In this document: positions 16,533 to 25,549 of the stretch, in pieces | Position numbering within the stretch: the first letter of the stretch is position 1 | How the letters are laid out: each line of letters begins with the position of its first letter | Assembly (NCBI RefSeq): GCF_900089955.1 | Contig: NZ_FLQX01000144.1 | Span: 1 to 32,734, forward strand | Length of the DNA stretch: 32,734 nucleotides | Reading direction: 5' to 3' | Source: Candidatus Accumulibacter aalborgensis | GTDB lineage: Bacteria; Pseudomonadota; Gammaproteobacteria; Burkholderiales; Rhodocyclaceae | Made by a program: the position numbers and the translations under genes | Notes under the pieces: generated by a model | The model's input: only the letters and a program-made list of their open reading frames with translations | The model's database searches: none | Told to the model about the DNA's origin: nothing

Positions 16533-17399
16533 TCAATGGCCAATCTGTCCGAAACGGCCGCTGTTGAAGTCATCGATCGCTTGAGCGATTTCCGCTTGCG
16601 AATTCATCACGAAGGGGCCATAGCCAACGACGGGCTCGTTGAGTGCTTGGCCGTTAAGCAGGAGCAGCGTAGTGTCCTCGGCGACAGCGAACTCAAGGTG
16701 GCTCGCGTCGCGCTCCATGACTGCCAGTTCGGCGGTGTTGACCGTATGGCGATCGCCGAGGCGAATGGCACCGCGCAGCACGAAAAGTGCTGTCGTATGC
16801 CCAGCCGGCAGCGTGAGCGTCACGCGGTGACCGGCCGTCAGGCGCAGGTCCCAGACGTTGATCGGGGTGAAAGTTCGGGCTGGGCCGGCGGCGTCGCCGT
16901 AGCGGCCGGCGATGACGCGCACCGTGCCGACCTGACCGGGCAACGCAACTTCCGGAATCTGACTGGCTGTGAGGTTCTGGTAGCCGGGGGCCGCCATCTT
17001 GTCCTTGGCCGGCAGGTTTACCCACAACTGAACCATTTCGAAAGCACCGCCTTGTTCAGCGAATTCCGGGCTGTGGTATTCCTCATGGATCAAGCCGGAG
17101 GCCGCCGTCATCCACTGTACGTCGCCCGGGCCGATGGTGCCGCCACCCCCCGTCGAGTCGCGGTGCGAAACGCCGCCCTCGTAGACGATGGTCACCGTCT
17201 CGAAGCCGCGATGCGGGTGCTGGCCGACGCCGAGCTTGCGGGTTGTCGGCGGGAAATCAGCCGGGCCGGCGTAGTCCATCAGCAGGAAGGGCGATATTTC
17301 CTCGGCAATGTCATTGTAGGAAAAGATGCTCTTGACCGGGAAGCCGTCACCGACCCAGTGGCTGCCGTTGCTGCGCTTGATGAATGCCAGTTTTTTCAT
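16533..17399 (-). CDS. Pirin family protein (first gene of pair)
   Basis: A 288-residue bicupin with the full pirin metal-site pattern: VGQHPHRGFETVTIVYEGGVSHRDSTG followed by AASGLIHEE. MDYAGPADFPPTTRKLGVG is the usual lead-in. The C-terminal pirin domain ends with VVGYGPFVMNSQAEIAQAI, as in YhhW-like proteins, including the conserved FVMN. The ATG at 17399 is preceded by GGAGAG at a good distance. The intergenic region upstream holds a candidate regulator site and the remnant of a divergent LysR-type regulator, which is the common genomic partner of such pirins. Confidence 0.92.
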   Translation of the reverse strand: MKKLAFIKRSNGSHWVGDGFPVKSIFSYNDIAEEISPFLLMDYAGPADFPPTTRKLGVGQHPHRGFETVTIVYEGGVSHRDSTGGGGTIGPGDVQWMTAASGLIHEEYHSPEFAEQGGAFEMVQLWVNLPAKDKMAAPGYQNLTASQIPEVALPGQVGTVRVIAGRYGDAAGPARTFTPINVWDLRLTAGHRVTLTLPAGHTTALFVLRGAIRLGDRHTVNTAELAVMERDASHLEFAVAEDTTLLLLNGQALNEPVVGYGPFVMNSQAEIAQAIDDFNSGRFGQIGH

Positions 17400-17443
17400 G
17401 ACTGCTCTCCGTTAGTCGATGGCTGTACTTTAGCGGGCAGACA

Positions 17444-17464
17444 TTTACCTACTAGATGGTTAAA
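17444..17464. promoter_or_regulatory. Candidate regulator site upstream of the pirin operon
   Basis: An AT-rich imperfect palindrome centred on CTAG (TTTACCTACTAGATGGTTAAA) lies 45 bases before the pirin start. T-ACC and GGT-A are mirrored on the two sides. It could be a LysR-type box left from the lost divergent regulator, or a promoter element. It was identified by eye only. Confidence 0.3.
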
Positions 17465-17577
17465 TATGGAAACACTTCCACATTGTCTATCCCCGCCAGC
17501 GCTTCATGCCGCCCAAGCTGCGAATGTTTGTTGATTTAGCCTCTCAGGAGTTACGGAAATGGCTGGAGGAATCGTAA
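17464..17577 (+). pseudogene. C-terminal remnant of a LysR-type regulator
   Basis: Directly after an in-frame TAA (17461-17463), 37 codons are open to a TAA at 17575-17577. The sequence contains HIVYPRQRFMPPKLRMFVDL, followed by a short amphipathic helix and stop. This is the typical end of LysR-family effector domains (VYPxxRxLPPKLRxFVDFL). The DNA-binding domain and most of the effector domain, about 260 residues, are missing. LysR genes are very often divergent from pirin genes, which fits the position and orientation. The stop lies only 11 bases from the end of the convergent HupE-like gene, so the HupE operon may have been joined here by the same rearrangement. Confidence 0.62.
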
Positions 17578-17588
17578 CCAAAACGCGT

Positions 17589-18203
17589 CTAGACCCCACG
17601 AATGGACCAGCCGATCATCAGCAGGCCGCTCGCGGCGATCCAGCTTCCGGCGACGCGCACGGCGATTCGCGCCCACGGTGCGCGCAACTGGACCACCAGC
17701 GCGGCGACCAGGGAGACCAGGACGAACACCGCGGCAGTCAGTCCAAGAGCGGCCACGATCGCGGCTGCCGAGAGGCCCATTCCCGATCCGTTGAGGTAGC
17801 CGTGAACCAGGCCAAGGAAGGCACAGAGCGCCGTCATCGAGCGCAGAGAGAGCTTCGCATCGGCGACGACCAGGCCACCCAGCAGGAGAAACCAGAACGA
17901 TGCCCCCAGCGTGCCGGCGTTGGCCACCGCGGCGGACAATCCTGCGAGACTACCCAGCAACCAGGCCGCCGGCAGGGTAAACATCGCGCTTCGGCCGTAG
18001 GCTGCACCGCGCAGCCCGGCCAGCAGCGCGAGCGCCAGCGCAGGCACCAAGTCCTCGGGGCTGGTCAGGAAATGCGCCAGTCCGTCGCAGACCGGGCCCA
18101 TGCCGCTGGTCTGGAGGTGCGCCCGTGCCGGCCCGCATGCGAGTGCCATGGCGAGCACTGCGGCGATTCGCGAACGTACGCGCAGGGCGCAAGCGCCCTT
18201 CAC
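17589..18203 (-). CDS. HupE/UreJ-like membrane protein (third, divergent copy)
   Basis: A 204-residue membrane protein with a signal-peptide-like start (AMALACGPARAHLQ) and six or so helices. It is related to HupE/UreJ (nickel/cobalt transport) by layout and by segments such as DGLAHFLTSPEDLVPALALALLAGLRG and CAFLGLVHGYLNGSG. The first family motif is weakened: the second His of HPxxGxDH is absent. The GTG start at 18203 overlaps the stop of the upstream gene (GTGA), which is why it is preferred over the longer frame to 18329. It is the last gene of the operon. The substrate is unknown, and the loss of the His ligand suggests a changed role. Confidence 0.72.
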   Translation of the reverse strand: MKGACALRVRSRIAAVLAMALACGPARAHLQTSGMGPVCDGLAHFLTSPEDLVPALALALLAGLRGAAYGRSAMFTLPAAWLLGSLAGLSAAVANAGTLGASFWFLLLGGLVVADAKLSLRSMTALCAFLGLVHGYLNGSGMGLSAAAIVAALGLTAAVFVLVSLVAALVVQLRAPWARIAVRVAGSWIAASGLLMIGWSIRGV

Positions 18204-18802
18204 GCCAAAGCCTTGCACATGAAGAATGCACCGCCCGCAGTGACCACCGCCCCGGCGCCGCGCAATAATTGTCGTCCCCAGGTCCAGCGGTGGACAGTGC
18301 CTATGCCTATGCCTACCGCATGCAGGCATCCCGTCGCGATGACGAAACCCATGCTGTAGAGCATGGCGCTCTGGCCGGGAGGCAGCTCAGCGCCGTGCGC
18401 ATGGCCGTGAAAGATCGCGAAGACTCCGACGACGAGTGCCGCGACGACCAGCGGCGGTCGCAATTCGAAGGCGACCGCCGCGCCGAGCACGACCGCTGAA
18501 GCGGCAATGCCGATTTCCACCCCCGGGATCGGCAGGCCAAGAAATCCGAGCATGCCCCCCAAGGCCATGATCAGCGGAAACGCCACCGGCAACACCCAGA
18601 TCGCCGGTGCACCGAGCTGCGCTCCCCAGAGGCCAACGGCGACCATCGCGAGAACGTGGTCCACGCCCGAAAGCGGATGCTGCAAGCCGGTCAGCAATCC
18701 GCCAGCCTCGCTAGGCTGGACGTGCGCGAATGCTGCAGGAACCCACAGCGTCAACAGCATCGCCGCTGCTTTTGCCGATCGATGCCGACGAATCGGCATC
18801 AT
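18200..18802 (-). CDS. HupE/UreJ family protein (putative Ni/Co permease)
   Basis: A 200-residue protein with a cleavable signal peptide (LLTLWVPAAFAHVQPSEAG) followed by six membrane helices. Both HupE/UreJ hallmarks are intact: HPLSGVDHVLAMVAVGLWGA and FHGHAHGAELP. Members are nickel or cobalt permeases linked to hydrogenase or urease clusters, but no such enzyme is nearby. The ATG at 18802 overlaps the stop of the gene before it (ATGA), and its own stop overlaps the next start, so translation is coupled on both sides. Confidence 0.88.
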   Translation of the reverse strand: MMPIRRHRSAKAAAMLLTLWVPAAFAHVQPSEAGGLLTGLQHPLSGVDHVLAMVAVGLWGAQLGAPAIWVLPVAFPLIMALGGMLGFLGLPIPGVEIGIAASAVVLGAAVAFELRPPLVVAALVVGVFAIFHGHAHGAELPPGQSAMLYSMGFVIATGCLHAVGIGIGTVHRWTWGRQLLRGAGAVVTAGGAFFMCKALA

Positions 18803-19818
18803 CGCCACGCTGCGATCAACAGCGCGACACGCTGGATCGTCCAGAATGCGCCGAGGGTGCCAACCGCATAACCGGGAAGCGCCTCCACCCAGCGTGGCCA
18901 GCGGATTTCCAGCACGCGGAAGGAACGTTCCATTGCCAGCACCAGAAGGACGAAACCGAGCTGCCCCAGTTCGACACCGACGTTGAAGGAAAGCAGCGCC
19001 AGCGGCAGGTCCTGGGGCGGCAGGCCGGCACTGGTCAACGCGGTGGCGAATCCGAATCCGTGCAACAGCCCGAAGGCAAATGCCACCACCCAAGGGTGGC
19101 GGATCGTGAAGCTTGTCTCGCCGCGCCAGACGCGGACGATCTCGGGCCCGAGAAAGAGGATGCTCAGGGCGATCGCGGCGTTCAGCGGCAGCGCCGGGAC
19201 ATTGGCGACGCCGAGCGTGGCGATGGCCAGGGTGATGCTGTGGGCGACAGTGAAAGCGGTGACCGTCTTCACCAGCATCCACCGGTTGCCGACGATCAGC
19301 AGCAGACCGAGCACGAACAACAGGTGATCGACGCCGAACAGGATGTGCCGGATGCCCTCGGTAGCGTAGGTGCCCATCACCTCCCACCACGCTTGCGTCG
19401 CGGCGATCTCTACCCACGGCTGCGACGGGCGGGCGATGGTTTGCACCGTGCGCCCGTCGAGCAGTTCGATGCGCACCAGGGCATCGGTGATCGTAAACTG
19501 AAGGCCCTTGATGTCGACGCGCTGGCCGGCGAGCCCGTCGGGCCCGGCGTCGATCCACCGGCGTTCGACGAGGGAATCAGTGAGTTCCTGAACCACGGGG
19601 GCCCTCAGTTCCTTCACCCCGGCGGGCAGGCTCAGCACCAGCGGCAGCCGCCTGCCGGCGAGCACCGGAGTGCGAAACAGCAGCGCGTACTGGCCGGGGG
19701 CCGTCTCCTTGATCTCCAGGTACGCCGGACGCGACTCATGCGCCTGCGCCGCCGGCAGTCCAGCGAGCAGGATGAGCAGTGCCGCCACGACGTATCGGGC
19801 AAGGCCGGGAACGACCAT
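18799..19818 (-). CDS. HupE/UreJ_2 family membrane protein with N-terminal periplasmic domain
   Basis: A 339-residue protein. A signal peptide (LLILLAGLPAAQAHESRPAYLE) leads into a beta-rich periplasmic domain of about 130 residues. Six membrane helices follow with the family motifs GIRHILFGVDHLLFVLGLLL, HSITLAIATLG and GLLHGFGFATAL; these His/Asp residues could bind a metal ion. This layout is the HupE_UreJ_2 type. The ATG at 19818 shares a base with the stop of the prolyl isomerase gene (TGATG), so the longer frame to 20052 is not used. Its function is assumed to be metal transport or sensing; no experiment is known to me. Confidence 0.85.
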   Translation of the reverse strand: MVVPGLARYVVAALLILLAGLPAAQAHESRPAYLEIKETAPGQYALLFRTPVLAGRRLPLVLSLPAGVKELRAPVVQELTDSLVERRWIDAGPDGLAGQRVDIKGLQFTITDALVRIELLDGRTVQTIARPSQPWVEIAATQAWWEVMGTYATEGIRHILFGVDHLLFVLGLLLIVGNRWMLVKTVTAFTVAHSITLAIATLGVANVPALPLNAAIALSILFLGPEIVRVWRGETSFTIRHPWVVAFAFGLLHGFGFATALTSAGLPPQDLPLALLSFNVGVELGQLGFVLLVLAMERSFRVLEIRWPRWVEALPGYAVGTLGAFWTIQRVALLIAAWR

Positions 19819-20792
19819 CACTTGGACATCCCGCCCGATGGTGCGGCACTCCCGGGCGGCCCAGGCAGCAGCACGGTGTAGTTGGCGCGCATTCCCTTGT
19901 ACGCCTTCTCCCAGGCAAGCGACTTCTGCTCGCCGAGCCACGCGGTCCTGACGTCGGGTTCGACCTCCTCGAAGGTCGGTACACGGCCGGGAACCAGGGT
20001 GTCGACGAACACCAGGTGCCAGCCGAAGCCGGACTCGACGGGCCCCTGCCACGAGCCGGGCGGAAGTTTGGCCACCGCCAGAGCGAACGGTGGTCCGAAT
20101 TCCTTGCCGAGATAGTCGGGCGGGCGATCACGGTAGTAGTCCTGGAACATGAACGGGTCGGCGAGCGAGTCCGCAATTTTTGCGTCGACCGGCTGACCGA
20201 CGAGCTTGGCCAGCGCGTGCTCGGCATCGTCTCGCGTGTGGGCGCCCCGTCTGTCGGGCGAGAAGTACAAATGGCGGAAGCTCAGCCGGGGCGGCTGCGC
20301 GAATTTGGCACTGTTCTTCTCGAACCAGCTCCTCAGCTCGTCCGTCGTCGGCTCGTGCGCGGCGGCCACGTCCTCGGCCAGGAACTGCATCTTCTGCGCC
20401 ATGCGGCGCTTGACGATCTCGTCGTCCTTGTCGAGGCCCATGGCAAGCGCCTCGCGGTAGAGGATCTCCTGCTGGACCTTGTTCTCGACCATGCGCTCGA
20501 GCTCCTGCGGCGTCGGCGGGCGGCGCCACTGCGACTGGTAGAGCTGAGTGAGCTGGCCGATCTCGTCGAGTGACAGCCGGATCTCCTTCGACGGCGCGGT
20601 CGCCAAGTGCCCGGACCGCGTGAGGCTGGAGAGGCCGAAGAGAACGGCGCCGAGCAGCAGGAAGTGCAGCAGCGGCTCGCGCAGCCAGCGCACGACCACG
20701 CTGGCCGGGGCACGCGGCGGTTGCTCCTCGTCGGCTACAGACACTTCATTCGCCCGATAGCCAAGCGCGCCAATGTCGCGCCAGTCATGCAT
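19818..20792 (-). CDS. Membrane-anchored parvulin-type peptidyl-prolyl isomerase
   Basis: About 324 residues. A single membrane anchor (REPLLHFLLLGAVLFGLSSL) is followed by a SurA/PpiD-like chaperone region (PPTPQELERMVENKVQQEILYREALAMGL) and a rotamase domain (RLSFRHLYFSP ... GWHLVFVDTLVPGRVPTFEEV). The product should assist folding of exported proteins in the periplasm. Its family is commonly found next to HupE/UreJ and DUF3604 genes, as here. The start is uncertain: ATG at 20792 overlaps the end of the upstream gene, while ATG 20801 and GTG 20807 are also in frame. The stop overlaps the next gene. Confidence 0.85.
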   Translation of the reverse strand: MHDWRDIGALGYRANEVSVADEEQPPRAPASVVVRWLREPLLHFLLLGAVLFGLSSLTRSGHLATAPSKEIRLSLDEIGQLTQLYQSQWRRPPTPQELERMVENKVQQEILYREALAMGLDKDDEIVKRRMAQKMQFLAEDVAAAHEPTTDELRSWFEKNSAKFAQPPRLSFRHLYFSPDRRGAHTRDDAEHALAKLVGQPVDAKIADSLADPFMFQDYYRDRPPDYLGKEFGPPFALAVAKLPPGSWQGPVESGFGWHLVFVDTLVPGRVPTFEEVEPDVRTAWLGEQKSLAWEKAYKGMRANYTVLLPGPPGSAAPSGGMSK

Positions 20793-21165
20793 CCATCCCA
20801 TCGGCACCGCGCGGTGCCGCGCCGAAGCGGGTGCGCAGGAGCAGGACTACCAGTACGGTATGCCCGGCCACCGCCGGCCAAAGCAACACGCCGCCAAACT
20901 CGCCACCGAGGCCGACGACGGCGAGGTACAGCGCGGCCAGCGTCCCGTACACCAGCATCCCGTTCAGCGTCGAGCGCCCCGAAGCGCCGGGCCAGCAGGA
21001 CACGCCCAGGCCGATCAGCGCGATACCGGCAAACCGGCCCACCACTTCGGCGAATCCCGCGACGCCCACACCGAAGAGCAGACTGACCACGATCGGTGGA
21101 TTGGCCACGAGAATGACCCCGGTGAGCGCTTCCACTGCCGCGGCCAGCTTCAGCACTGCGCTCAT
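20785..21165 (-). CDS. Small membrane protein with four helices
   Basis: A 126-residue hydrophobic protein with about four membrane helices (VEALTGVILVAN, VVGRFAGIALIGLG, MLVYGTLAALYLAVVG, LLWPAVAGHTVLVVLLL). It ends in a short polar tail. The ATG at 21165 (MSAVLKLAAAVEALTG) is preferred to the frame start at 21207. It resembles small uncharacterised inner-membrane proteins found in these HupE clusters. Its stop overlaps the next start, which places it firmly in the operon. Function unknown. Confidence 0.7.
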   Translation of the reverse strand: MSAVLKLAAAVEALTGVILVANPPIVVSLLFGVGVAGFAEVVGRFAGIALIGLGVSCWPGASGRSTLNGMLVYGTLAALYLAVVGLGGEFGGVLLWPAVAGHTVLVVLLLRTRFGAAPRGADGMDA

Positions 21166-21235
21166 CGACTTTGCCCCATCGTGGCTCCGAGCGCTGTCAG
21201 GATCCACCCCGACTTGCTGTCCAGCCTCGTCATCG

Positions 21236-23950
21236 CTAATTGTGCACGTCGGAGAACATTGCTGACGCTTGCGACTTGACTTTTTGCAGCGCCGTTTCGC
21301 TTGCCTCCGCGATGATTCGTCGGCGCATCTGCTCGCGCATGGTCTGGAATTTCTGCTGCTGCTCCGGCTTGAGCAGCGGCGAGATCTTCTCGTCGAAGGA
21401 GACGCCGAGCTTGCGCAAGGCCTCCACTTTCTTCACGCCGCTGAGCGTGGCGTCCTTCTTCAGTACGCCGAGTTGCTTGATCTCCTGCTGGAGGATCGGA
21501 ACGATCTGCTTCTTCTGCTCTTCCGTCAGCCCCAGCTCGATGGAGAACTGATTCGACAGTGCAGTCAGCGGGTTGGCGGCGATCTGCGGAGCAGGAATGA
21601 TCTCGTAGTTGGCGTAGCCGAACTCGTTGCTGCGCGCGGCGTAGTAGGTGTCGCCGACTTTGTAGAAGGTGAACGAGTACGGATCCTGCGACACGGGGAT
21701 GACCAGCTTGCCGCCCTCGATACGGTAGGCGGAAGTCGTTCCGCGATAGCCGTCGCGCTCGACGTTGCCGAAGGCGCTGGGCATGGTTGCGTTCGCGCCG
21801 ACGCGGAACACGATCGTCTGACCCTCGGTCGTGAAGTTCTGGCTGAACTGTTCGCCGGTCACGTTGTTCCGCATCCAGAACGCCTTGCCGACGATGAGCG
21901 CCTTCAACTGAGCGTCAGTCAGCGCGTTGATTCCCTTCTTCTTCAACTCGGTGACCGTCGTTCCCGCCGGAGCGTTCTGGCGCGCATCGGCCGACGGCGC
22001 GTACCAGATTGGCGAGCTCCAGGCGCGTTCCTGCCCCGTCAGCGGCACGACGTCGGGCGGCGGCAGCCCCGACTTGACCGCCTGGATGAGCGTCCAGCGC
22101 GGCGTGGGGATCTCCAGCACGCGCGCATAGTAGAAGGCGTGCTGGCTGGCGTCGAACTCCGGATCGGTCCACACCGTCTTGAGTTCTGCCGAGCCGACGT
22201 CGTTCGTGTAGGTGGCCTTTTCCAGGTCCACCGTGCTGCGCATGGCCGGCACCCGGCCGGACCACTTGTCGGGCTTGCGGTCGCCCGACCACGCGACATC
22301 AAACACCTTTTCGAAGCTCTGCCCGTTCTGCGTCCAGCCCTTGATGACCTGGATGCGGTCGAGGTTGCCCGAGGTCGGGTCCTTCACCGCCCAGACAACG
22401 AACTTCGGCGCCGTGCCCTTGCCGCCCGCGGGCATCGGCGGCAGGTCTGCGCCCATGGGCACTCCGCCCGCATAGGACTGCTTCACCCAGTCGCCGGCCT
22501 TGAGGATGTCGTTGCCGTATCCCCAACCGCCGAAGATGCGCAGCTTGATGTGCGGGCCGCTGACGCCGAAGGTCTCCTTGCGATACATCGCGTCCCACAG
22601 CGAAGCCCGGGTATTCTCCTCGGCCCAAACGCCGGTCAAGCCGCCCGGGTTCTCCAGGCGCACGTCCATGGTGCCGCCGATCAGTACGCCGGCAAGGCGC
22701 CGCTCGACCGTTCCGTCCGCATCGGCGTGCAGGCCGTAGAAATTGTCCTGGCGGTATGGGCTGCCGGTGTTGTGCGAGTCGGAAGCCGCACCGAAGCCGA
22801 ACTTGTACGGGTTGTAGCCGCGCACATCCTGCATCGCGATGCCATCCTTCAGTGCCTGGCGCCCGTAGCTGCCCGTGATGCGGTCGATGCGGCCGACGTC
22901 GGCCGGCAGGCCGAGCAATGCCTCATACAGCTCGTAGCCGGCGAACTCGTCGTTGGGTGACAGCAGGGGGTGCGTCTCCGACTGGCCCTTGCCCTGCTTG
23001 ATCTCGACCAGACGCTCGTTGCGGTCGCGGGCGGCTGCCCAGGCGGCGTCGATCGGCCGCCCGGTGGTGTTGTCGACGTCGACCGGGTACATCCAGCCGT
23101 CGCTGACGTTGGCGTTGTGCGAGATGGCGAGCACCTCATTGCCGCTCTTGCGCTGCGCGTCCATCCAGTTCCACAGGTCCGTGGGGCGAGTGGAATCGAG
23201 CGAGCTGAAGGGATAGTCCGGGACCTTGTCGCAGGCCCGGAAGAAGACGTTGCGGTGCAGGTTGCGGTTGCCCGGCATCGACGTCCACTCGTACGAGCAG
23301 AAAGTGGTGAACTTGCCGGGATGATTGTTCTCGTCGGCGACTTTGGTGTTTTCCTTCCACACGGTGGCGGTGATCTTCGGGTCCATGAATGCCTTCACCG
23401 GCGGTTTTGAGGCCAGGGACAGCAGATACGTGAACACTCGGTTTTGCTCTTCCTTGTTGTTCGGGTCTTGCATGATCATCGGCTGCGCCGCGGGCAGCGT
23501 GCTCACGTAAGACCCCGGGGTGTTGGCCTGCTTGGTGACGCCGACATACTCCGAGTGATCGGTCACGCCCATGAAGTCCATCGGCGTGTCGATCTTGATG
23601 TCGAAGCCCATCGGGTGCTTGATCGTCTCGCCCTGGGCGTACTTGTAGGCGTCGCCCGGGCCGGTGATGCGGTTGCCCATCACCCACGCGTCGACCGACC
23701 AACTGGTGTGAATGTGCGTCTCGCCGAAGTACGCATTGCGCTCCGGGTTGCGCTCCGGGTTGCGCTCCAGGTTGGGCTGCGGCGCGGGCGCAGGCGCCGC
23801 AGCAGGCTGGACGGTGCCGGCGGCCTGCTTGGCGCCGGCGTCCGCCGCGGACATCTTCTGTGCGGCTGGTGCGGACTCCTTTTGCTGGCAAGCGCCGAGC
23901 AGCGCGAGCGCAATGACCGCGAGGGGGGTGACGAAAACGTGTGAACGCAC
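21236..23950 (-). CDS. DUF3604 lipoprotein with Spy/LTXXQ-like tail
   Basis: A 904-residue exported lipoprotein. The GTG at 23950 has GAGG eight bases upstream and opens directly into a signal peptide ending LLGAC (Cys21). A Pro/Ala-rich linker and a short NPER repeat follow. The DUF3604 domain then begins at [16 protein letters not shown], with [14 protein letters not shown] and AISHNAN: a PHP-like pattern of His/Asp residues that suggests a metal-dependent hydrolase fold. The last 110 residues ([16 protein letters not shown] ... [20 protein letters not shown]) look like the LTXXQ repeats of Spy/CpxP periplasmic chaperones, so the protein seems to be a fusion. It is the first gene of the minus-strand operon, 70 bases before the next start. 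The substrate is unknown. Confidence 0.88.
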   Translation of the reverse strand: MRSHVFVTPLAVIALALLGACQQKESAPAAQKMSAADAGAKQAAGTVQPAAAPAPAPQPNLERNPERNPERNAYFGETHIHTSWSVDAWVMGNRITGPGDAYKYAQGETIKHPMGFDIKIDTPMDFMGVTDHSEYVGVTKQANTPGSYVSTLPAAQPMIMQDPNNKEEQNRVFTYLLSLASKPPVKAFMDPKITATVWKENTKVADENNHPGKFTTFCSYEWTSMPGNRNLHRNVFFRACDKVPDYPFSSLDSTRPTDLWNWMDAQRKSGNEVLAISHNANVSDGWMYPVDVDNTTGRPIDAAWAAARDRNERLVEIKQGKGQSETHPLLSPNDEFAGYELYEALLGLPADVGRIDRITGSYGRQALKDGIAMQDVRGYNPYKFGFGAASDSHNTGSPYRQDNFYGLHADADGTVERRLAGVLIGGTMDVRLENPGGLTGVWAEENTRASLWDAMYRKETFGVSGPHIKLRIFGGWGYGNDILKAGDWVKQSYAGGVPMGADLPPMPAGGKGTAPKFVVWAVKDPTSGNLDRIQVIKGWTQNGQSFEKVFDVAWSGDRKPDKWSGRVPAMRSTVDLEKATYTNDVGSAELKTVWTDPEFDASQHAFYYARVLEIPTPRWTLIQAVKSGLPPPDVVPLTGQERAWSSPIWYAPSADARQNAPAGTTVTELKKKGINALTDAQLKALIVGKAFWMRNNVTGEQFSQNFTTEGQTIVFRVGANATMPSAFGNVERDGYRGTTSAYRIEGGKLVIPVSQDPYSFTFYKVGDTYYAARSNEFGYANYEIIPAPQIAANPLTALSNQFSIELGLTEEQKKQIVPILQQEIKQLGVLKKDATLSGVKKVEALRKLGVSFDEKISPLLKPEQQQKFQTMREQMRRRIIAEASETALQKVKSQASAMFSDVHN
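23736..23771. repeat. 12-base tandem repeat inside the DUF3604 gene
   Basis: Three copies of TTGCGCTCCGGG (the last with one change) encode the repeated Asn-Pro-Glu-Arg linker in the lipoprotein. The unit length keeps the frame, so copy number can vary without breaking the gene. Confidence 0.85.
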
Positions 23951-24190
23951 GATGTTGGCCTCGTTAAGGAAGAGTTGTTGACGAGCGACGACCGAACTGC
24001 CCATTTCCCGGGGCGTCTTTCGCCACATCGGGTACATGGACCAGGAACTGCCGGATGTCCGGGAGCCGGCCAAAGTGAGCCAGCCAGGATCTTACTCCTC
24101 CCTGTCGGCCGGGGACAAGGGCAGCCTTGGGACTCGGGATTCGCGCCAATGGTCTTGCCCGTACCTGGGTAGCGTCGAGTGCGGTCTAGG

Positions 24191-25426
24191 CTAGATTTCC
24201 AGGAGGCGAAACTCCTCGCTGTCCGCAATCCTCACTACATCGCCTGGACGCAACCACGCGCTGCCAGCAATGCGATCGCCGTTCAGGAAAGTTCCGTTGC
24301 CGCTGCCAAGGTCGGTTATTCTGCAGGTGCCCACGTCGAGCGTGATCTGCGCGTGGTACCTGCTCACCAGCGCGTCGGTGATCACGATGTCGTTCTCCTG
24401 CGCACGGCCTATGGTGGTCAGCCCTTCGCGAAGGGCGTGCCGGACGAGCGCGGTGGTCCGCGAGATGAGCACAAAACCACCCGCCGACAAAGCGGCCGAC
24501 TCCGGGGGCAGCATCTGCGATACCCTGATCACCTGGGTCGTGGTGTTGTCCGGGGCCGGGGCCTTGCGTTCCCAGTCACTCTCGAAGACGGCTGTCAAGC
24601 CGCGAACGACGTCTCTGTCGTCCACTGCGATGCACAGCTCGCGGCGCCGATCAAGACTCTCTGTACGCAGATTCATGCTGCCGATGACCGCCGTGACGCC
24701 GTCGATGATCGTACACTTGGCGTGCAGCCTATAGCGCGGCACCGCCCGGAAGTCGATCTCGGACGGTAACTCGCTGCCGTGTTGCTCGTCGCCAAGGACG
24801 CGGACCTGGATGCCGCTCCTGGCCTTTTTCACCAGCAGGCGGACGATTGCCGGGTCCTCTACCTTGGCATCGGCGATGAGGATCGAATCCCTGGCGTTGC
24901 CGAGCAGCAGTTCCATTTTCCGCCGGCTGTTGAACGGGCTGACCAGCAAGGGCAAGTCATTGTCGGGTTCGAAGGGGATGTCGTTCCAGTCGGCGTCAAA
25001 GAGCCTGTTGATCTCGGTGGCGATCGCCGGGCTGTAGACCTCGATGCCGAAGTCGCGTGTGTAGTGAAGGTTCTCGCGTGTCGGGTTGAAGGTAAACACG
25101 AGAGCCTCCTCGTCGTCTACGGTCATTACCTTGTAGTGGTAGCGCGCCCGCTTGCTGTCGCCCGCGGGTTCCTTGGTCGCAATGCCCGTCTCGTTGGCGT
25201 CCTTGAGAAGCTTGCGGTTTTTCTCCTCCCAGCCGCGAGCACTGCTCGATATCAGCACGCGAATCCGAACGCCTCGCTGGCGAGCCTCGAGTAGCGCCCG
25301 CTGGATGATCGGGTCGTCCATGCGGAATACGGTCAGATTGATCGAGCGGTCCGCGCGGTCGATAGCGCGTACGATGGGGAAGAAACTGTCGCCGGGTTGA
25401 ACAATGAGCGAGATCTTCTGGTGCAT
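24191..25426 (-). CDS. PLD-family phosphodiesterase fused to an FHA domain
   Basis: A 411-residue protein. Residues 1-290 form a two-motif phospholipase D fold: HYKVMTVD (97-104) and HAKCTIID (235-242) both match HxKxxxxD, and GSMNLRTESLDRRRE follows the second. This fits cardiolipin synthase-like enzymes or PLD nucleases. There is no signal peptide or membrane helix, which argues against a cardiolipin synthase. Residues 335-411 form an FHA domain with the phosphothreonine-binding pattern GR (340), SRYH (355-358) and GNGTFLNG (376-383). The enzyme is therefore probably recruited by a phosphorylated partner. No Ser/Thr kinase gene is nearby. The start is the ATG at 25426; a TTG just before it is also possible. 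Confidence 0.88.
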   Translation of the reverse strand: MHQKISLIVQPGDSFFPIVRAIDRADRSINLTVFRMDDPIIQRALLEARQRGVRIRVLISSSARGWEEKNRKLLKDANETGIATKEPAGDSKRARYHYKVMTVDDEEALVFTFNPTRENLHYTRDFGIEVYSPAIATEINRLFDADWNDIPFEPDNDLPLLVSPFNSRRKMELLLGNARDSILIADAKVEDPAIVRLLVKKARSGIQVRVLGDEQHGSELPSEIDFRAVPRYRLHAKCTIIDGVTAVIGSMNLRTESLDRRRELCIAVDDRDVVRGLTAVFESDWERKAPAPDNTTTQVIRVSQMLPPESAALSAGGFVLISRTTALVRHALREGLTTIGRAQENDIVITDALVSRYHAQITLDVGTCRITDLGSGNGTFLNGDRIAGSAWLRPGDVVRIADSEEFRLLEI

Positions 25427-25549
25427 CAAGGGAATCCTGTTGGCGTTTCATCTTGCTGCCGCGTCAAGAGTATAGGGGCCCCCATCAACCACGGTCAAGG
25501 CGGCGATTCCGATCTCGGTCGGACTTGCCGAGCACGTGGGCGATGAGAG

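Noticed and set aside
17559-18359. Plus-strand frame with a good ribosome-binding site at 17559
   Set aside because: After the first dozen codons it runs antisense to two HupE-like genes. The AGGAG and ATG fall inside the LysR relic and are probably accidental.
21269-22960. Long plus-strand frame (563 codons) opposite DUF3604
   Set aside because: It is the reverse-strand image of high-GC coding DNA, with an unnatural composition. The minus strand encodes a recognisable lipoprotein.
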